The translations under genes were made by a program, and so were the position numbers. Positions 45,238 to 55,315 of a stretch of 64,000 nucleotides of DNA are shown piece after piece. Origin of the DNA: Vibrio hannami (GTDB taxonomy: Bacteria > Pseudomonadota > Gammaproteobacteria > Enterobacterales > Vibrionaceae); NCBI RefSeq assembly GCF_029589055.1, contig NZ_JARQZP010000007.1, positions 1,364,001 through 1,428,000 on the forward strand, given 5' to 3'. Every line of letters starts with the position of its first letter. Position 1 is the stretch's first letter. Below the pieces are notes generated by a model. The model worked only from the letters and a program-made list of their open reading frames with translations. It ran no database searches and had not been told where the DNA came from.

Positions 45238-47513
45238 TTAATGAACCGCCTCTTCTTCCTCGTTCAGGTAGTGGAACTCAAGTTCATCTTTGCCAAGATC
45301 GACCTTCACGGTACCACCATTCACTAGTGAACCAAACAACAGTTCATTCGCAAGTGGCTTTTTCAGGCTCTCCTGAATCACACGTCCCATTGGGCGCGCT
45401 CCCATTGACCTGTCATAGCCTTTCTTAGCCAACCAGTGGCGTGCATCTTCTGACACTTCCAAAGATACTCCACGAGCATCCAACTGAGCCTGTAGCTCGA
45501 CAATAAACTTGTCAACGACCTGATGGATTACCTGCTCATCCAGACTATTGAACCAGATGATATTATCCAGGCGGTTTCGGAATTCCGGTGTAAACACCTT
45601 CTTGATTTCAGACATCGCATCATGGCTGTGATCTTGCTGAATCAGACCAATCGATTTCTTAACGGTTTCAGCAACACCTGCGTTGGTCGTCATTACCAGA
45701 ATTACGTTTCTGAAATCTGCTTTACGACCATTGTTATCTGTAAGCGTACCATTATCCATCACCTGAAGAAGCAGGTTAAAGATATCCGGATGCGCCTTCT
45801 CAATCTCATCCAACAGAACAACTGCATGCGGATGTTTGATAACTGCATCGGTTAACAGGCCACCCTGATCGTAGCCAACGTAACCCGGAGGCGCACCAAT
45901 CAGGCGGCTTACTGAGTGACGTTCGCCATATTCAGACATATCAAAACGAAGCAGCTCGATACCCATCAGCTTCGCAAGCTGAACCGTCACTTCTGTTTTA
46001 CCAACCCCTGTTGGGCCAGCAAACAGGAAGGAACCTACAGGTTTATTCTCTTCACCAAGGCCGGCACGGGTGAGCTTGATCGCTTCTGACAGCGCATCAA
46101 TGGCATCATCCTGTCCAAACACCAGCATCTTCATCTTGTCATCTAGTGACTTGAGCACATCTTTATCAGAAGATGAGACAGACTTTTCAGGAATTCGAGC
46201 CATCTTAGCAACCATCGCCTCGATATCACCAACACCAACCGTCTTCTTACGCTTACTCGCCGGAGCTAATCGGCTTCTCGCACCCGCTTCATCGATAACA
46301 TCGATCGCCTTATCAGGAAGGTGTCTTTCATTGATGTACTTAGCAGAAAGCTCTACCGCCGCACGAAGCGCTTTATTGGTATAGCGCACTTCATGGTGAG
46401 CTTCATACTTCAGCTTAAGGCCCATCAAGATCTTGGTTGTATCATCCAGAGATGGCTCTACAACATCAATCTTCTGGAAGCGACGAGAAAGCGCCCTCTC
46501 CTTCTCAAAGATATTGCTGTACTCCTGATAGGTAGTAGAACCGATACAGCGTAGTTTACCGCTACTCAACAGAGGTTTAATCAGGTTCGCAGCATCAACC
46601 TGACCACCTGATGCCGCGCCCGCTCCGATGATAGTGTGAATCTCATCGATAAACAGGATGGCGTCGTCTTCTTTCTCAAGCTGCTTCAGAATCGCTTTAA
46701 AGCGCTTCTCAAAGTCACCCCGGTACTTAGTTCCCGCAAGGAGCGAACCAATATCAAGCGAATAGATAACGCTATTCTTAATCACTTCTGGAACCTGGCC
46801 TTCGACAATTCGCCATGCAAGGCCTTCCGCAATCGCGGTTTTACCTACACCAGCTTCACCAACTAAAGAGGGTTATTCTTTCTGCGACGACACAACACCT
46901 GAATAGTACGTTCCAGCTCCTTATCACGACCAATCAATGGGTCGATATGCCCTTGCTTCGCTACCTGATTCAGGTTGCTGGCAAAGCTTTCAAGGCGCTC
47001 TTCTGCAGGAACATCTTCAGGTGTACTGTCATTGTTGCCAAACACATCTGATGAAGAATCTTCTTCATCACTGTTGGAAGCTTTGGTTATACCGTGGGAG
47101 ATATAGTTAACAATATCCAGACGACTAATATCGTGCTTTTTAAGGAGATAAGCTGCGTGAGACTCCTGCTCACTAAAAATAGCAACCAGCACATTGGCGC
47201 CAGATACTTCATTCCGTCCGGAAGACTGAACGTGAAATACTGCCCGTTGTAATACTCTCTGGAAGCTGAGTGTTGGCTGGGTTTCCCTTGTCTCATCATT
47301 TTCAGGGATTAGCGGTGTGGTCTGATCAATGAATGTATCGAGTTCCGCTTTCAAAACTTCCACATCTGCATTGCATGCCTTCAGGGTTTCTCTAGCCGCC
47401 TGATTATCAAGAAGCGCTAGTAAGAGGTGCTCGACCGTCATAAACTCGTGTCGTTTATCACGGGCTCTGGCAAATGCGCCATTCAAGCTCGTCTCTAATT
47501 CTTTGTTAAGCAT
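45238..47513 (-). CDS. clpA: ATP-dependent Clp protease ATP-binding subunit ClpA (one-base frameshift)
   Basis: A 758-residue (corrected) AAA+ unfoldase feeding ClpP, the same length as E. coli ClpA. It has an N domain (MLNKELETSLNGAFARARDKRHEFMTVEH), AAA-1 (its Walker A, GEAGVGKT, spans the break) with Walker B ILFIDEIHTIIGAG, and AAA-2 with Walker A GPTGVGKT and LLDEIEKAHPD. The frame breaks at 46865-46867: RRRKNNPL should continue LVGEAGVGKT, needing one more T on the coding strand (TTT to TTTT). It receives N-end-rule substrates from ClpS, encoded just upstream. Confidence 0.94.
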
Positions 47514-47555
47514 AAATACCTCCCCAATGAACGGCTTCGAATGTGATGTTCAGGT

Positions 47556-47878
47556 TTATGCTTGCTCCATCGTACACAACAACGGGTGTTCGTTTTCCCT
47601 TGAATACGTGGTGACCTGCATCACTTTTGTTTCAGCGATTTCCGCGGAATAAGTTCCACAAATCGCTTTTCCTTCATAGTGAACTTTCAACATAATCTGA
47701 GTTGCTTTCTCTGAGATCCATAGAGAAAAAACGTTCCAGAATATCAATTACAAAATCCATTGGTGTATAGTCATCATTGTTAAGTACGACGTTATCACAT
47801 CGATGGCGGTTTGACCTTTGTTCTTTCCAGCTCTAACAGATCAGAGTCTGGTGTTATCCACTCGTATGGTTTACTCAT
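47556..47878 (-). CDS. clpS: Clp protease adaptor ClpS (two one-base insertions)
   Basis: The adaptor delivering N-end-rule substrates to ClpA. Read with two one-base insertions removed (at about 47796 and 47712), the region from ATG 47878 gives a 106-residue protein, the length of E. coli ClpS. The product starts MSKPYEWITPDSDLLE, has the binding-pocket region KPPSMYNVVLNNDDYTPMDF, and ends ENEHPLLCTMEQA. As it stands, a stop follows PPSM and only the C-terminal half has an open frame. No homopolymer is involved, unlike most breaks in this window. Divergent to cspD. Confidence 0.87.
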
Positions 47879-48320
47879 TTCTACTTCAACTAATTGAAAA
47901 GTTATCTGTTGTACTCTTCTCAAGTACTTACGAATCCAATTTCTCTGCAAGTTAAAAATAACTTTTCTTTAACTTACAGACTAATGCACTAATTGTATCC
48001 CTGCAAATCAAAGATTACCATCCTTAGCTTTTTACATCTAAACGCTTAAAAGCTAACCATAACGTTAACTTTACTGTCATGTTTCATAAGTTTGCACAAT
48101 GGATCACAAAGTTAGTATTTTGTTAATCTCAAAACTGAATTCTTTAGAAATATGTTGAATTTTCGATTTCCGATCTATTGACTGCTCAAATCTATTGGTT
48201 AAATTGTGTGCTGTAGTGATTAAGATTTTGGCAGCGCCTGAATTTATATTCACTAACAGTTGGTCGGTTAGCTAAATCGACGATGACAACATCAGTTTAA
48301 AATGCAGAAGGATGTAACGC
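47879..48320. other. clpS/cspD divergent gap
   Basis: An AT-rich 442-bp gap without a credible gene. It must hold the clpSA promoter (minus strand) and the cspD promoter; the 100 bases before cspD form a long untranslated leader. No operator, repeat or small RNA was recognised. Confidence 0.45.
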
Positions 48321-48542
48321 ATGGCTACAGGTACAGTTAAGTGGTTCAACAACGCTAAAGGTTTTGGCTTTATCTGCCCAGAGGGTGAAGACGGCGATAT
48401 TTTTGCTCACTATTCAACCATTCAAATGGATGGTTATAGAACACTAAAAGCAGGCCAACAGGTAACATACGAAGTTGAACAAGGTCCGAAAGGTTATCAC
48501 GCAAGCTCTGTGATGCCAGTTGAAGGACAACCAGCCAAATAA
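48321..48542 (+). CDS. cspD: cold-shock-like protein CspD
   Basis: A 73-residue single OB-fold protein with the RNP1 motif KGFGFI and RNP2 DIFAHYS. In E. coli CspD is induced in stationary phase and inhibits replication. CspD rather than CspA is indicated by its sequence (TVKWFNNAKGFGFICPEG) and by the conserved position divergent to clpS-clpA. Followed by a terminator shared with icd. Confidence 0.95.
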   Translation: MATGTVKWFNNAKGFGFICPEGEDGDIFAHYSTIQMDGYRTLKAGQQVTYEVEQGPKGYHASSVMPVEGQPAK

Positions 48543-48579
48543 CGCTGCCAACCAATAATTACAATTTAACGCAGATAAG

Positions 48580-48610
48580 AAAGAACCCGCCAATTTGCGG
48601 GTTCTTTGTT
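48580..48610. terminator. bidirectional terminator between cspD and icd
   Basis: An 11-bp stem (48580-48590 with 48597-48607) around CAATTT, in a convergent gap. Confidence 0.85.
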
Positions 48611-48642
48611 TATTTAGTCTTGGCTTACACTAAGTCAGCAAA

Positions 48643-50872
48643 TTACACTAAATCGATTATGGCGTTCAACGTGGCACTTGGACGCATTAGTGCGGATGTT
48701 AAAGCATCATCAGGCGCATAGTAGCCACCTAACTCGCCTTTCACTCCCTGAGCGTCATTTAGCTCCTTAACGACAACCTCTTCGTTGCTGGCCATTTTCT
48801 CTGCGATTGGAGCAAACTGTTGAGCCAAAACAGCGTCTTCAGTTTGTGCTGCAAGCGCTTCAGCCCACATGTAGCCAGATAGAAGTGACTGCCACGGTTA
48901 TCAAGTTCATTCACTTTACGTGATGGAGACTTGTTTTCGTCCAGGGAACTTACCAGTTGCACTATCTAACGCATCAGCAAGAACTTTTGCTTTAGCATTG
49001 CCAGATACGTTACTTAGGTGCTCAAGAGAAGCCGCTAGTGCTAGGAACTCACCTAGAGATCCCAACGCAAGTGGTTCTCTTTCTCGACCTGCTGTACGTG
49101 CTTAGGAGCAGAACCACCAGCACCGGTTTCAAACAGGCCACCACCGTTCATTAGCGGAACGATAGAAAGCATCTTCGCAGAAGTACCAAGCTCAAGGATT
49201 GGGAACAGATCTGATCAGGTAATCACGCAGTACGTTACCAGTTACAGAAATTGTATCCTGACCATCTTTCATGCGCACAAGAGAGAACTGCGTTGCCTCT
49301 ACCGGAGCAAGAACCTTAATCTCTAGTCCTTCAGTATCGAACTGTGGAAGGTAAGCATTCACCGTTTTGATAAGCTCCGCATCATGCGCGCGGTTTTCGT
49401 CAAGCCAGAATACCGCAGGAGCACCTGTTGCACGAGCACGAGTCACAGCAAGCTTAACCCAATCAAGGATTGGAGCATCTTTTACCTGACACATACGGAA
49501 GATATCACCTTCTTCCACATCCTGTTCAATCAAAATGGAACCAGACGCATCTACCACACGGACTTTACCCGCTTCAGGCAAAATAAAGGTCTTATCGTGA
49601 GAGCCATACTCTTCGGCTTTCTGAGCCATTAGGCCAACGTTAGGAACAGTACCCATAGTTGTTGGGTCAAAGGCTCCATTTTCTTTACAGAACTCAATGA
49701 CAGCCTGATAAACGCCCGCGTAACAGCGATCTGGAATCATCGCTTTGGTATCTTTTTGCTTACCGTCCGGCCCCCACATCTGGCCAGATGCACTGGATCA
49801 TTGCAGGCATTGACGCATCAACGATAATGTCTGAAGGCACATGAAGGTTTGTAATCCCGCGATCTGAATCAACCATTGCTAGTGGAGGCTGAGTTTCGTA
49901 AACCGCCTGAAGCGCTGCTTCAATTTCAGCTTTTTGATCCGCAGGTAAAGAAGCGATCTTGGTGTATACATCACCAATACCGTTGTTTACATCAACACCA
50001 AGCTCTTCGAACAATTCGCCGTATTTTGCAAATACGTCTTTGTAGTAAACCTTAACAGCATGACCAAAGATAACCGGATCTGACACCTTCATCATGGTCG
50101 CTTTCATATGCAGAGAAAGCAGAACGTCCTGCTCTTTCGCTTCAGCAATCTGCGCCTCAAAGAAATCTACTAATGCGGCTTTGTTCATCACAGAGGCATC
50201 AATGATCTCTTTATCCTGAAGGGCAAAACTGTCTTTCAGCACATCAACGCTACCATCTTGCTTAGCAAACTCGATGGTTACTTCTGTTGCACCATCAATA
50301 GTGACTGATTTTTCACTTCCGAAGAAGTCGTTGCCGTCCATGTGAGAAACATGAGATTTTGAATCAGCAGACCAGGCGCCCATTGAGTGCGGGTTCTTTT
50401 TCGCATAATTCTTAACAGATGCTGGTGCACGGCGATCTGAGTTACCTTCACGCAGTACCGGGTTTACCGCACTGCCCTTGATCTTGTCATAAACAGCCTG
50501 AACTTCACGCTCTTTCGCATCTGCTGGCTCTTCAGGATAGTCAGGAAGTGCAAAGCCTTTCTCCTGAAGTTCTTTAATTGCGGCTTTTAACTGCGGGATA
50601 GATGCAGAAATGTTTGGAAGCTTAATGATGTTTGCTTCTGGTGTCTTTGCAAGCTCGCCTAACTCAGTCAGAGCATCACCAATTCTTTGTTCTTCTGACA
50701 GATACTCAGGGAAGTTAGCAATAATTCGTCCTGCAAGTGAAATATCACGGGTATCAACATCAATACCAGATGAGGAAGTAAAGGCGCGAATAATCGGTAA
50801 TAGTGAGTGCGTTGCCAACGCCGGGGCTTCATCGGTAATGGTATAAATAATAGTTGGATTTTTATTAGGCAT
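48643..50872 (-). CDS. icd: monomeric NADP-dependent isocitrate dehydrogenase (five one-base indels)
   Basis: The monomeric type of isocitrate dehydrogenase (742 residues corrected), oxidising isocitrate to 2-oxoglutarate with NADP. Family stretches include KNPTIIYTITDEAPALATHSLLPI, NYAKKNPHSMGAWS, SHMDGNDFFGSEKS and, after repair, ASGQMWGPDGK and LMNGGGLFETGAGGSAPKH. The frame breaks near 49794 (+1), 49214 (+1), 49060 (-1), 48945 (+1, GGG run) and 48872 (-1), a net +1 that fits the total length exactly. All segments join in order with nothing lost, so sequencing error is likelier than decay. Divergent to rluE. Confidence 0.9.
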
Positions 50873-51212
50873 GAAATTTCCCTATTTAACTAACAGGCTT
50901 AATATGGATGCGTGTTGCCTGTATTGATTTAACACTTGCGAATTAACCTTACATCCTTATGAAATCGGCAAGCGCCTTAGTACCATGCAGCCTCCTCTTT
51001 GCTGCACACGTACTTTCCTGCACATATAATTAAACAATCGAGCCTTGTTAGTCTATTATTCTGTGCATATTTCCTGTTTTCCGGCTCAAGTGACCAAAAA
51101 GTACACAATTTAATTTAGAGACTCAGAATCCAGGCGCCCAAATCATAGCGTAAAACACTAATCAATAAAACATTATTAAACACTTTGTTTACATAATTGC
51201 AGGATAGTTAAC
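50873..51212. other. icd/rluE divergent gap
   Basis: A 340-bp divergent gap. No gene or clear operator seen; it must carry the icd promoter on the minus strand and the rluE promoter. A weak CTGCAxxC repeat (TGCAGCC, TGCTGCAC, CCTGCACA) near 50985-51025 is not convincing as a structure. Confidence 0.4.
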
Positions 51213-51890
51213 ATGATATCTCGTTCAGGAGAAACGTCTCGCAAGCGTTCGCAACCTTCCAAAGCTCGTCGTTTAAAACAGAAAACACATTCTAACAGCG
51301 GCTATAGAGGGAAAAAGTCAGCTCCTGGTAAAAAGCCGATTTCACCTTCGGAGAGAAAGGTGATTATATTCAATAAGCCGTACGATACCCTAAGCCAGTT
51401 CACCGATGATTCTGGCAGAAAAACACTGGCCGATTTTATTCCTGAAAAAGGGGTTTATGCCGCCGGGCGTCTTGACCGTGACAGCGAAGGGCTGATGATC
51501 CTGACAAACGATGGCATTCTACAGGCAAAATTGACCCAACCTAAATCAAAATCCCAAAAAACTTATTGGGTCCAGGTTGAAGGCGCACCGACGGAAGACG
51601 ATCTCGACAAACTACGCAAAGGTGTCGAGCTAAAAGACGGAATGACCCTTCCTGCAAAAGTAGAGCTCATGCCAGAGCCAGATGTCTGGGAGAGAAACCC
51701 ACCTGTTAGGTTCAGAGCAGCAATCCCAACCACATGGCTTTCTATTACAATCATTGAAGGTCGAAACCGTCAAGTGAGAAGAATGACAGCCAATATTGGT
51801 TTTCCGACATTGCGCCTGATCCGTCATGCAATAGGCGGTCAGGCTATTGGGTCGTTAAAACCAGGCGAATGGAAAGAGATAAAAATGTAG
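51213..51890 (+). CDS. rluE: 23S rRNA pseudouridine(2457) synthase RluE
   Basis: A 225-residue RsuA-family pseudouridine synthase. A basic N-terminal stretch of about 45 residues is followed by the catalytic domain with GRLDRDSEGLMILTNDG (nucleophile Asp in RLDRDSEG) and GRNRQVRRM. It lacks an S4 domain, as E. coli RluE does. The divergent placement next to icd is conserved from enterics, although there icd is the dimeric type. Confidence 0.92.
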   Translation: MISRSGETSRKRSQPSKARRLKQKTHSNSGYRGKKSAPGKKPISPSERKVIIFNKPYDTLSQFTDDSGRKTLADFIPEKGVYAAGRLDRDSEGLMILTNDGILQAKLTQPKSKSQKTYWVQVEGAPTEDDLDKLRKGVELKDGMTLPAKVELMPEPDVWERNPPVRFRAAIPTTWLSITIIEGRNRQVRRMTANIGFPTLRLIRHAIGGQAIGSLKPGEWKEIKM

Positions 51891-51902
51891 TTTGAAGATT
51901 AT

Positions 51903-51968
51903 GGGTTACGGGTTACGGGTTACGGGGTCATACTGTAACCTGTAACCTGTAACCTGTAACCTGTAACC
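51903..51968. repeat. heptamer array 1: 3x GGGTTAC then 5x CTGTAAC
   Basis: Three direct GGGTTAC copies (51903-51923), a spacer, then five CTGTAAC copies (51933-51967), lying between convergent rluE and the chemoreceptor gene. The two blocks are complementary apart from G-T pairs, so the plus-strand RNA can fold into one long hairpin using G-U wobble. No T tract follows. Confidence 0.85.
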
Positions 51969-51974
51969 GAGAAC

Positions 51975-54092
51975 CTACACCTTAAACTGATTAACAAGAT
52001 CTTGCTGCTCTGCTGACAGCGTCGCTATCTCTCGTCCAACGTTTTCAGAAGATTCGGCCTGCTGTAAAATCTGCCCACTTAGATCTCGAATATTCACCAC
52101 GCTTTGGTTTACCTCTGCAGCCACCGCTTTTTGTTCTTCCGCTGCACGAGCAATCTGACTGTTCATATCGTTGATTTCAGCAATAGACTCAAATACGTCA
52201 TGAAGTTGATGGACAGCGTTTTTGACCTGCTCAGAAGTATCAATTGCTAACTGATTGCCGTTATCGATAGCTTCTACAACATCTCGAGTGCCAGACTGAA
52301 CCTTACCGATCACCTCCCGGATCTCTGATACAGAGTCCTGTGTTCGGCTCGCCAGGTTACGTACCTCGTCAGCCACTACAGCGAAACCTCTACCCTGATC
52401 GCCTGCCCTCGCCGCTTCAATAGCCGCATTTAGAGCCAATAGATTGGTCTGCTCAGAGATACCTTCAATAACCTCCAGAATCTCTGTAATAGACGTATTG
52501 TTTTCAGCAAGCTCGTTAACGACTGGCACTGCCTCGCTCATTCGCTCTACCAGCTTGTCCATTTCAGCTGCCGATTGCTCTATCACTGTCTGACCGCGCG
52601 TTGCGGCATCAGATGCCTTGTTTGCTGCGCCAACCGCAAGTTCTGTATTCTGATAAACCAGACCGGACGTTTGTGTCATCTCTTCAGATGCTGTCGCAAC
52701 CAAATCGACTTCTTTAAACTGAGCCTCACTGCTGCTTCTTGTTACAGCCGCCGCTTCTTCAGCTTGACTGGTGGTATTTGCAACAGAGTGTGTTGTCTCT
52801 ACGATTTGCTTTATCGTACCCTGCAGTTTATCGAGAAACAGGTTGAAGCCTTTTGCTAACTGACCTACCTCGTCGTCAGATTTAACCTCCAGCCGTTGGG
52901 TTAAATCACCTTCACCAGAAGCGATATCATTCAATCGGACAACCACTTGCTTAATTGGCTTAACCAAGTTGATAGCAGCTAACCATATGATAACCAGTCC
53001 TATTAAAACAAAAGCTAATCCTGCAGTAACTTCAGTAGTGACGCCTTTGCTGATTTGAGCTGTGATCACGCCATCCAAAGTTGTCGCGTCTTTTAGCACC
53101 TCATCCCGTGGCATCTCTAATAGTACGCCCCAAGACTGATTCGCTATTGACACCGGGGTATAAACCATCAGCCATTGGTTATCCTTGCTCCAGACTGTTT
53201 TGGCACTCTTACTCCCTATAAGTGAACTAACTTCACCCGAAGAAACGTTTGGACTCTGATACCCGACACCAACTTCGATAGAGCTATCATCAGATGCGAT
53301 AAGCATTCCCGTTTCAGTTAATATAGACACATTGCCCGTTCCATTGAACAAGGTGTTGTCCGTATCGGCGACAATCGTATCCAGTCTGTCTAACTTGATA
53401 TCAATCCCAAGAAAACCAATTACCTCATCTTCTTTATGAACAGGGAAAGTAATGGAAGTCGTTAGCTTGCTGATTTCGCCAAAGTCACTAAATTTTGGGG
53501 TAGAAATACAAACGCTTCCTGTTTCTAGAGGACAAACGAAACGCTCCCGATTACTAGGTTCTTCCATTGTTGCCTCATAGATAACATTCGGCAGAACATC
53601 GGTTCCATCCAGAGATGTCGCCCAATAGGTTGCAAAACGTCCCACCTCGTTTGAGCCGACATAATCTGCATTGTGGTAATTGGCGTCTTCACCATCAAGA
53701 GCATCTCTTTTATACACCAGATAAGCGCCCTGAATAGTATCGAACTTCTCGACCATACCCCGGATTGACTCATCCAACGAAGTTCTCAAATCTTCACTAG
53801 GCGTAAAATTATCCTCTGCCATAGATTGTAAGAGCTTCGCTGTCTCGACCATTACTTCTGCACGATGGTAAGCCTCTTCGAGATACTGAATAGATTCGGT
53901 TGCATTTAATGCCGCCTGGCTCTGTAGCAATTGCTGAGACTTACCAATAACAGAGTCAGAACTGTAGTCTTTGATAGTACTTTGATTACTTAATGCACTA
54001 TAGATCGAAAATCCAATAAGTAATCCAGAAGTCAGAATCAGGCATAAACCAGAGAGCAAGGTAATTTTCCAATGAACTGATAGAGAACGCAT
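51975..54092 (-). CDS. methyl-accepting chemotaxis protein (dCache-type sensor)
   Basis: A 705-residue receptor: N-terminal membrane helix (about residues 10-30), a roughly 310-residue periplasmic sensor domain of dCache type (YLVYKRDALDG, FLGIDIKLDRLD, VYTPVSIANQSWGVLLEM), a second helix (GLAFVLIGLVIIWLAAINLV), HAMP, and a cytoplasmic signalling domain with hairpin tip ISEQTNLLALNAAIEAARAGDQGRGFAVVADEVR. It has no pentapeptide CheR-binding tail. The ligand is not predictable from sequence; dCache receptors often bind amino acids or amines. Confidence 0.93.
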   Translation of the reverse strand: MRSLSVHWKITLLSGLCLILTSGLLIGFSIYSALSNQSTIKDYSSDSVIGKSQQLLQSQAALNATESIQYLEEAYHRAEVMVETAKLLQSMAEDNFTPSEDLRTSLDESIRGMVEKFDTIQGAYLVYKRDALDGEDANYHNADYVGSNEVGRFATYWATSLDGTDVLPNVIYEATMEEPSNRERFVCPLETGSVCISTPKFSDFGEISKLTTSITFPVHKEDEVIGFLGIDIKLDRLDTIVADTDNTLFNGTGNVSILTETGMLIASDDSSIEVGVGYQSPNVSSGEVSSLIGSKSAKTVWSKDNQWLMVYTPVSIANQSWGVLLEMPRDEVLKDATTLDGVITAQISKGVTTEVTAGLAFVLIGLVIIWLAAINLVKPIKQVVVRLNDIASGEGDLTQRLEVKSDDEVGQLAKGFNLFLDKLQGTIKQIVETTHSVANTTSQAEEAAAVTRSSSEAQFKEVDLVATASEEMTQTSGLVYQNTELAVGAANKASDAATRGQTVIEQSAAEMDKLVERMSEAVPVVNELAENNTSITEILEVIEGISEQTNLLALNAAIEAARAGDQGRGFAVVADEVRNLASRTQDSVSEIREVIGKVQSGTRDVVEAIDNGNQLAIDTSEQVKNAVHQLHDVFESIAEINDMNSQIARAAEEQKAVAAEVNQSVVNIRDLSGQILQQAESSENVGREIATLSAEQQDLVNQFKV

Positions 54093-54377
54093 TTCAATTC
54101 CTTTTTGGCGCGATGTATTAATAATAATTTTAGGACTTAATTGAGCTGTTGCATTATAAAAGCCTTATCGGCAAATCGCTCAAATAGTGTAAAGGTTTAC
54201 ACTCAAACATTAATGGCTATCACATTTTTAACATAAACATCGCATATCCATTACACCAGCACGTTAAACCAAATCGCTATTGAGCTAATTTTGAAATGAG
54301 ATCAACCACCCTTTCTCTTGTCACAACTCCGCCAAACGAATAGCATGCTCTCAGACTCAACGATAAAGGGATAATTA

Positions 54378-55184
54378 ATGAAAGTCGTTTCCTTCAATAT
54401 AAATGGCCTACGTGCAAGACTTCACCAGCTTCAGGCGCTGATAGACAAGCATCAACCGGATGTTATTGGTCTTCAGGAGATTAAGGTTCATGATGACGCC
54501 TTCCCGGTAGAAGATGTTGAGGCGATGGGCTATAAGGTCTATTTCCATGGGCAAAAAGCGCATTACGGCGTAGCAATGCTATGCAAAAAAGAGCCAGTGT
54601 CTATTCAAAAAGGCTTTCCTACTGATAATGAGGAACACCAAAAGCGTATGATCATGGCAACGTTTGAGGATGATTCAGGCGAGAAAGTCACCGTGCTTAA
54701 CGGTTATTTCCCTCAGGGTGATAACATTTCTCACGAGACTAAATACCCTTACAAGCGCCAATTCTATAAGGACCTGATGACCTACCTGAATGAACATCAT
54801 AATAATGATGAGCAGCTCATTGTTATGGGGGACATTAACATCAGCCCTATCGATGCAGATATCGGCATCGGTGAGCCAAACAGAAAACGCTGGTTAAAAA
54901 CGGGTAAGTGCTCTTTCCAGCCAGAAGAAAGAGAATGGCTAAAAACCTTAACAGACTGGGGATTCGAGGATACATTCCGCAAGCTTCAGCCAGAAGTTAC
55001 CGACAGGTACTCGTGGTTTGACTACCGCTCGCGTGGTTTTGATGATAACCGCGGACTTAGAATCGACGTTATTTTGGCAACGCCTAAACTGGCCGCCAAG
55101 TGTGTAGAGTCTGACATTGATTATGAACTGAGGGGAATTGAAAAGCCTTCAGACCATGCTCCGATTTGGTCAACATTTGAGTAA
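54378..55184 (+). CDS. xthA: exodeoxyribonuclease III
   Basis: A 268-residue Xth family AP endonuclease and 3'-5' exonuclease in base-excision repair (E. coli 268). Visible motifs: SFNINGLRAR at the N terminus, LQEIKVHD (metal-binding Glu), MGDINISP, and the C-terminal SDHAPIW with the catalytic histidine. Preceded by AAAGGGATAATTA. Confidence 0.97.
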   Translation: MKVVSFNINGLRARLHQLQALIDKHQPDVIGLQEIKVHDDAFPVEDVEAMGYKVYFHGQKAHYGVAMLCKKEPVSIQKGFPTDNEEHQKRMIMATFEDDSGEKVTVLNGYFPQGDNISHETKYPYKRQFYKDLMTYLNEHHNNDEQLIVMGDINISPIDADIGIGEPNRKRWLKTGKCSFQPEEREWLKTLTDWGFEDTFRKLQPEVTDRYSWFDYRSRGFDDNRGLRIDVILATPKLAAKCVESDIDYELRGIEKPSDHAPIWSTFE

Positions 55185-55220
55185 TTATTGGTTAAAGGTG
55201 ACAGGACGAACTTCGTTCTA

Positions 55221-55310
55221 CAGGTTACGGGCCTGTAACCTGTAACCTGTAACCTGTAACCTGTAACCTGTAACCTGTAACCTGTAACCTGTAACCTGTA
55301 ACCTGTAACC
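55221..55310. repeat. heptamer array 2: 11x CTGTAAC with a leading inverted copy
   Basis: Eleven tandem CTGTAAC units (55233-55309) lie in the gap between convergent xthA and hisM. A single inverted copy CAGGTTAC (55221-55228) precedes and can pair with GTAACCTG (55235-55242). The same monomer forms array 1, 3.3 kb away. Copy number looks variable (a likely VNTR). Confidence 0.9.
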
Positions 55311-55315
55311 TAGTA

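Noticed and set aside
51903..55310. CTGTAAC arrays as CRISPR
   Set aside because: The units are direct heptamers with no spacers and no cas genes nearby.
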